DNA from: Microcystis aeruginosa W13-11
GTDB taxonomy: Bacteria > Cyanobacteriota > Cyanobacteriia > Cyanobacteriales > Microcystaceae
DNA: 14,580 nt
Assembly (NCBI GenBank): GCA_009995705.1
Contig: JAADBR010000113.1
Coordinates: 1-14,580, forward strand
Direction of reading: 5' to 3'
Shown one piece after another: positions 10,950 to 14,580 of this stretch. Positions within the stretch are counted from its first letter, which is position 1, and the number at the start of each line of letters is the position of its first letter. Position numbers and translations under genes: made by a program. The notes beneath the pieces are model-generated. The model made no database searches, was not told the origin of the DNA, and saw only the letters and a program-made list of their open reading frames with translations.

Positions 10950-12608
10950 ATGAGAATTGCTATCGCTCAATTAAATCCCATTGTTGGAGATATCGAAGGA
11001 AATGCCCAAAGAATTTTAGAGACCGCTCAAACGGCATTTAATCAGGGAGCAGAATTACTTTTAACTCCAGAATTATCCCTCTGTGGTTATCCTCCCAGAG
11101 ACTTATTATTAAATCTCGGTTTTGTGGAGAAAATGTCTCAACAATTGCAATTATTGTCCCAACAATTACCAGAAAAACTAGCTGTATTAGTCGGTTTTGT
11201 CGAAAAAAATCCCTCGGCAACGGTCCGGGGAGAAAAGCCGTTATTTAATAGCATAGCTTTGTTAAAAAGTCAAGAGATTAAACAAATTTTTACTAAACGT
11301 TTATTGCCTACCTACGATGTTTTTGATGAGGATCGTTACTTTGCTTCTGGGAAAGAAAGTCAGTATTTTCAACTAACAGAAAATAATTTTAAAATCGGTG
11401 TGACTATCTGTGAAGATGTTTGGAATGATGAACAATTTTGGGGTCAGCGTCAATACGCAGTTAATCCCATGGCCGATTTAGCTAATTTGGGAGTGGATTT
11501 AATCGTTAATCTTTCCGCTTCTCCCTACAGTGTCGGTAAGCAAAAATTGCGAGAATCTTTGTTATCCCATAGTGCCACTAGATATAATTTACCGATAGTT
11601 TACGTCAATCAAGTGGGAGGTAATGATGATTTAATTTTTGATGGTGATAGCGTTGCTTTTAACAGACAAGGAGAAGTGATTTATCGCGCCCAAGCATTTA
11701 CTTCTAGCCTAGAATTAATCGAGTTTAATCAAGATTTATTACCCGCAGTTATTCATCCTTTACCCGTCGATGAAGATGAGGAAATTTATCAAGCTTTAGT
11801 CTTAGGAGTACGAGATTATGTGCAGAAATGCGGTTTTAAACGGGTAATTTTTGGCTTGAGTGGTGGCATTGATTCCAGTTTGGTTGCCGCTATTGCCACC
11901 GACGCATTAGGTAAAGAAAATGTTCTCGCTATGATGATGCCTTCTCCCTATAGTTCCGACCATTCCATTAGCGATGCGGTGGCTTTAGTTAATAATTTAG
12001 GTATCAAAAGTGAGAAGTTAGCAATTAAAGAAATTATGACCGCTTATGATCAACTTTTAGAGGGTCTTTTCGCTGGGACTGATTTCGGTATTGCTGAAGA
12101 AAATCTTCAGTCACGCATTCGCGGTAATTTATTAATGGCTCTCTCCAATAAATTCGGGCATTTACTATTATCCACTGGCAATAAATCAGAAATGGCGGTG
12201 GGATATTGCACTCTTTACGGTGATATGAATGGTGGTTTAGCAGTGATTGCTGATGTGCCGAAAACCCGCGTTTATTCCCTCTGTCGCTGGTTAAATCGGT
12301 ACGGGGAAATTATTCCCCTTAATGTGATTAATAAAGCTCCTAGTGCTGAATTAAAACCCAATCAGAAGGATCAAGATTCTTTGCCTCCCTACGAGATTTT
12401 AGATGCTATTTTAGCACTGTTAATCGATCGCCATCAATCCGCCGAACAAATTATTGCCGCCGGTTTTGAGCCTGAAATTGTGCAGAAAGTGATTAAATTA
12501 GTTAAAAATGCCGAATTTAAGCGTAAACAAGCCCCCCCAGTCTTAAAAATTAGCGATCGCGCTTTTGGTACTGGTTGGCGAATGCCTATCGCTAGTCGTT
12601 GGGGTTAG
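10950..12608 (+). CDS. nadE: Glutamine-dependent NAD+ synthetase
   Basis: A 552-aa two-domain enzyme that amidates deamido-NAD+ to NAD+ using glutamine and ATP. The N-terminal nitrilase-type glutaminase (1-260) has the expected E41 (TPELSLCGYPPRDLL), K116 (FTKRLLPTYDVFDEDRYF) and C154 (VTICEDVW). The C-terminal ammonia-dependent synthetase has the ATP-pyrophosphatase loop SGGIDSS at 304-310, STGNKSEMAVGYCTLYGD (408-425) and VPKTRVYSLCRWLN. Length is normal for the glutaminase-fused form. AGGA at 10940-10943 is a suitable ribosome site for the ATG. Ammonia should pass from the glutaminase to the synthetase domain. It is the last gene of the nadD-nrtR-nadE operon, completing the last two steps of NAD+ synthesis with nadD. 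Confidence 0.97.
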   Translation: MRIAIAQLNPIVGDIEGNAQRILETAQTAFNQGAELLLTPELSLCGYPPRDLLLNLGFVEKMSQQLQLLSQQLPEKLAVLVGFVEKNPSATVRGEKPLFNSIALLKSQEIKQIFTKRLLPTYDVFDEDRYFASGKESQYFQLTENNFKIGVTICEDVWNDEQFWGQRQYAVNPMADLANLGVDLIVNLSASPYSVGKQKLRESLLSHSATRYNLPIVYVNQVGGNDDLIFDGDSVAFNRQGEVIYRAQAFTSSLELIEFNQDLLPAVIHPLPVDEDEEIYQALVLGVRDYVQKCGFKRVIFGLSGGIDSSLVAAIATDALGKENVLAMMMPSPYSSDHSISDAVALVNNLGIKSEKLAIKEIMTAYDQLLEGLFAGTDFGIAEENLQSRIRGNLLMALSNKFGHLLLSTGNKSEMAVGYCTLYGDMNGGLAVIADVPKTRVYSLCRWLNRYGEIIPLNVINKAPSAELKPNQKDQDSLPPYEILDAILALLIDRHQSAEQIIAAGFEPEIVQKVIKLVKNAEFKRKQAPPVLKISDRAFGTGWRMPIASRWG

Positions 12609-12618
12609 GGGGGTTTTT

Positions 12619-12745
12619 CAGTTATCAGTTATCAGTTATCAGTTATAAGATGTAAGTTATCAGTTATAAGATGTGAGTTATTAGTTATCATTGATTAGTG
12701 ATTGGTTACTGTTTACTGATCACTGATTACTGATTACTGTTCACT
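12619..12745. repeat. Two-armed heptamer array between convergent genes
   Basis: From 12619 to 12688 there are ten in-phase heptamers, mostly CAGTTAT with AAGATGT, AAGTTAT, GAGTTAT and TAGTTAT variants. From 12704 to 12745 there are six heptamers of the type GATTACT, GATCACT, GTTTACT. The second arm, rotated to ATTACTG, is the reverse complement of CAGTAAT, one base away from CAGTTAT. The two arms can pair into a long imperfect hairpin. The array fills the spacer between nadE and the ygfZ-like gene and overlaps the latter's stop (12741-12743). It may serve as a two-way terminator. Confidence 0.85.
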
Positions 12746-13754
12746 GAAAGGGGTATTCGTGAGAGAGGAAGGGCAAGGGGATTAATTCTCCTGTTGCCCC
12801 GCCGATTTGTACTTTTAAACCCTCTCCTCCCGCTTTTGTTTTCACATAACCCAAGCCAAAATCCTCCAGCACACTGGTGAGTAAACCGACTTTTTGCGCT
12901 TCTAAAATAATCGGGGTATTACTAGGGACGGGTTGGCTGAGTTTTATGCCCCATAGTCTTTGTTTTACGCCTTTATAGGTGTTGAGACGGGCGATAGTTT
13001 CTTGACCAATATAACAGCCCTTATCAAAGACAATCGCTCGCCACAAACCAGCCTCTAAAGGGTTATAATCTTCAGTTAATTCTCGATCGACTGCCGGTCG
13101 GCCCTGATGGATTCTCAGGTATTCCCACACCTGTTCATCGGCGGGAGTAACGCCATTTTTGATTAAATTTTCCCAGAGAGGACCGGCTTCGGCGGCGGCA
13201 ACGATTAAAGTATATCCGGGTAGGTCTAAGCCGCTGCCGACGGCCACTCTCAGGCGGGGGTCAGAAAGGAGATAATGACTATGATGCACCCCCGTTAAAA
13301 TCTGCTCTGGAATGGCGATTTTTTGCAGATATTGCCCGCTTTCATTACCGATTACGGTGAAAATGCCAAAATTATCGGTTAAGTCGCTAATTTCCACCTT
13401 ATCGAAGGGGAAAATATAGCGATCGATCAATTCCAGTAAAAATTGACGACGTTGGGGAGAAACGAGGATGAGGAGGGAATCATCGCCGGCGTAAACCGTG
13501 ACAAAATCGAGGGTACGACCGGTAGAGTTAAGGAAAATTGTCTCACAACCTTGACCCGGTTTCAGGCGATCGATAGCGTTACTGGTTTGATTGTGGAGAA
13601 AACGCAGTCGACCCTGGCCTTTTAATTCTAATAAACCCCAATCGGAGCGATCGATTAAAATTGTTTGGGATGCTAAATTTTTGGGATCATTACTGTAATT
13701 TTTCAGAAAATTAGCGGCATACTCTGCCTTGATCGTTTCTAACGCTGCTTTCAT
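12741..13754 (-). CDS. ygfZ: YgfZ/GcvT-like folate-binding protein
   Basis: A 337-aa protein of the YgfZ family (aminomethyltransferase fold). YgfZ proteins bind tetrahydrofolate and assist maintenance of iron-sulfur enzymes. The diagnostic motif KGCYIGQE is at 245-252, with the conserved Cys at 247. ELKGQGRLRFLHNQTSNAID (43-62) and LRIHQGRPAVDREL (213-226) are also family-like. The start is the ATG at 13752-13754 (MKAALETIKAEYAANFL). The frame stays open 45 codons further, to 13889, but that part is antisense to the IS element and its tnpB start and is not native. No Shine-Dalgarno site is visible. The IS sequence begins within about 20 bases of the start codon, so the original promoter is probably displaced. 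It is convergent with nadE. Confidence 0.88.
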   Translation of the reverse strand: MKAALETIKAEYAANFLKNYSNDPKNLASQTILIDRSDWGLLELKGQGRLRFLHNQTSNAIDRLKPGQGCETIFLNSTGRTLDFVTVYAGDDSLLILVSPQRRQFLLELIDRYIFPFDKVEISDLTDNFGIFTVIGNESGQYLQKIAIPEQILTGVHHSHYLLSDPRLRVAVGSGLDLPGYTLIVAAAEAGPLWENLIKNGVTPADEQVWEYLRIHQGRPAVDRELTEDYNPLEAGLWRAIVFDKGCYIGQETIARLNTYKGVKQRLWGIKLSQPVPSNTPIILEAQKVGLLTSVLEDFGLGYVKTKAGGEGLKVQIGGATGELIPLPFLSHEYPFQ

Positions 13755-13844
13755 CGAAAATTTGGGTCTGAAACCCCGTCGTTCTACGACGGCTTTACCG
13801 TTAAATACTAGCGCATTTACGAAATATATGCTAAAATGTAAGAC

Positions 13845-14580
13845 ATGGAAAAAGCCTATTCTTACCGATTTTACCCCACACCAGAACAAGAGTCGCTATT
13901 GCGGCGCACCCTGGGCTGTGTAAGATTGGTTTACAATAAGGCACTCCATCTCAGAACACAAGCATGGTCCAAAAGACAAGAAAGAGTAGGATATGCTGAA
14001 ACGTCTTCGTAAGGATTCAGGTGTCTCAAATGCAGTCACAGAGCGGCTTCTAAAATCTCAGAACTCGCTAAACTAACAGTTTTATTCTCAATAAGCACGA
14101 AAATTAAGGCTTTCAGCGTTTTAATGAGAATGAGCATTTGTCCATAATTCCCCTAAATGCTTACACAGCAAGGGGTTGACTGCTTTTTGTATGACCTGAA
14201 TCCTTACACGTCTTCAATGCTAACCGATTGGAAAAAGCAAGAAGAATTAGACTTTTTAAACTAAGTAAGCTGTGTACCTTTACAACAAGGGTTAAGACAT
14301 TTACAAACAGCTTTCACTAACTTCTTTGCTGGTCGTACTAAGTATCCTAACTTTAAGAAAAAACATCAGGGAGGAAGTGCCGAATTTACTAAGTCAGCTT
14401 TTAAATTTAAAGACAGACAAATCTATTTAGCTAAATGCACAGAACCTTTACCTATTCGATGGTCAAGACAAATCCCAGACGGATGTGAACCAAGTACAGT
14501 AACAGTCAGATTACATCCCTCAGGACGCTGGCATATCTCAATTAGATTTGATGACCCAACAATTAAGCCATTACCCCCAA
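13845..14580 (+). pseudogene. tnpB: tnpB, broken by a MITE and a nonsense codon; 3' end outside window
   Basis: The ATG at 13845 opens MEKAYSYRFYPTPEQESLLR, RTLGCVRLVYNKALHLRTQA and AETSS, the classic TnpB N-terminus, then stops at 14010-14012 where a MITE enters. Removing the MITE and one copy of its 8-bp duplication restores the frame: TSSMLTDWKKQEELDFLN, stop (TAA 14262-14264), VSCVPLQQGLRHLQTAFTNF, and so on through TKYPNFKKK, IRWSRQIPDGCEPSTV, SGRWHISIRF to the window edge. The TAA stands where Glu is usual (NEVSC). About 176 residues are covered of the roughly 400 typical. The RuvC catalytic residues lie further right. TnpB proteins are RNA-guided nucleases of IS200/IS605 elements; this copy cannot make a full protein. 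Confidence 0.93.
14009..14207. mobile_element. 199-bp MITE inserted in tnpB
   Basis: The ends GTAAGGATTCAGGT (14009-14022) and ACCTGAATCCTTAC (14194-14207) are perfect 14-bp inverted repeats. Similarity continues inward: CAAATGCAGTCA on the left against CAAAAAGCAGTCA on the right. ACGTCTTC flanks both sides (14001-14008 and 14208-14215), an 8-bp target duplication. No coding capacity. The mobilising transposase should belong to a family making 8-bp duplications; I cannot name it from the ends alone. Confidence 0.93.

Larger units (their letters stand above)
13760..14580 (+). mobile_element. IS200/IS605-type tnpB element, left part
   Basis: A tnpB-carrying element begins a few bases upstream of ygfZ and runs off the right edge. 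A hairpin with arms CCGTCG (13776-13781) and CGACGG (13787-13792) around TTCTA lies in the left end, as is usual for the subterminal hairpins of this family. No tnpA is seen on this side, so it may be a tnpB-only (IS1341-like) element. The exact left boundary is uncertain. The right end, with any guide RNA, is outside the window. Confidence 0.7.

Noticed and set aside
13755..13889. N-terminal 45-residue extension of the YgfZ-like protein
   Set aside because: It is antisense to the IS left end and the tnpB start. The family-like sequence begins at the ATG at 13752-13754.

Overview
The window reads as a freshwater cyanobacterium, most likely Microcystis or a close relative. The pointers are at least ten copies of the HIP1 octamer GCGATCGC (for example 782-789, 1960-1967, 2709-2716, 4954-4961, 9091-9098, 12553-12560), moderate to low GC, heptameric short tandem repeats, several non-autonomous mobile elements, and gene families typical of the group (XisH/XisI, Uma2, nadD-nrtR-nadE, YgfZ). 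This is judged by eye without any database search.

Left part (1-2660). The 5' part of a minus-strand Rpn-like gene runs off the left edge. Divergent from it is a 568-aa channel-like protein with an RCK domain on each side of a two-helix pore and a non-canonical filter. Its stop codon overlaps the start of a small protein made of six nine-residue serine-rich repeats, followed at once by a hairpin.

Decayed accessory region (2700-5180). This holds a Uma2 nuclease gene, an intact xisI next to a frameshifted xisH, a frameshifted BrnA/CopG-type antitoxin, and a relic of a YefM-YoeB-like pair. It also holds a palindromic MITE-like element and four copies of a HIP1-bounded 36-38 nt repeat. Stretches 3618-3743, 3992-4069, 4782-4925 and 4962-5002 are AT-rich, and I see nothing else in them apart from an isolated TATAAT at 3684-3689.

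Unknown operon and its control region (5176-8128). A minus-strand pair encodes a 137-aa unknown protein and a 694-aa mosaic: helical N-terminus, LeuA-dimer-like domain, pentapeptide repeats and an alpha/beta C-terminal domain. Its upstream region carries three palindromes of type AACAATTGTT. A fourth lies 280 bp away against the promoter of the divergent operon. A 179-bp MITE with a 5-bp target duplication splits the two groups.

Right part (8129-12745). A compact three-gene operon has a 78-aa unknown leader protein, an Xre/MbcA-like antitoxin and a RES-domain toxin. Directly downstream in the same direction, with its own promoter, is nadD-nrtR-nadE, which makes NAD+. RES toxins characterised so far destroy NAD+, so a predicted NAD+-degrading module sits beside the NAD+ synthesis operon. 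The convergent spacer after nadE is a two-armed heptamer array.

Right edge (12741-14580). A minus-strand YgfZ-like gene has an IS200/IS605-type tnpB element immediately upstream. That tnpB is dead: it carries a nested 199-bp MITE with perfect 14-bp ends and 8-bp target duplication, plus a separate nonsense codon. No rRNA, tRNA or CRISPR array was recognised.
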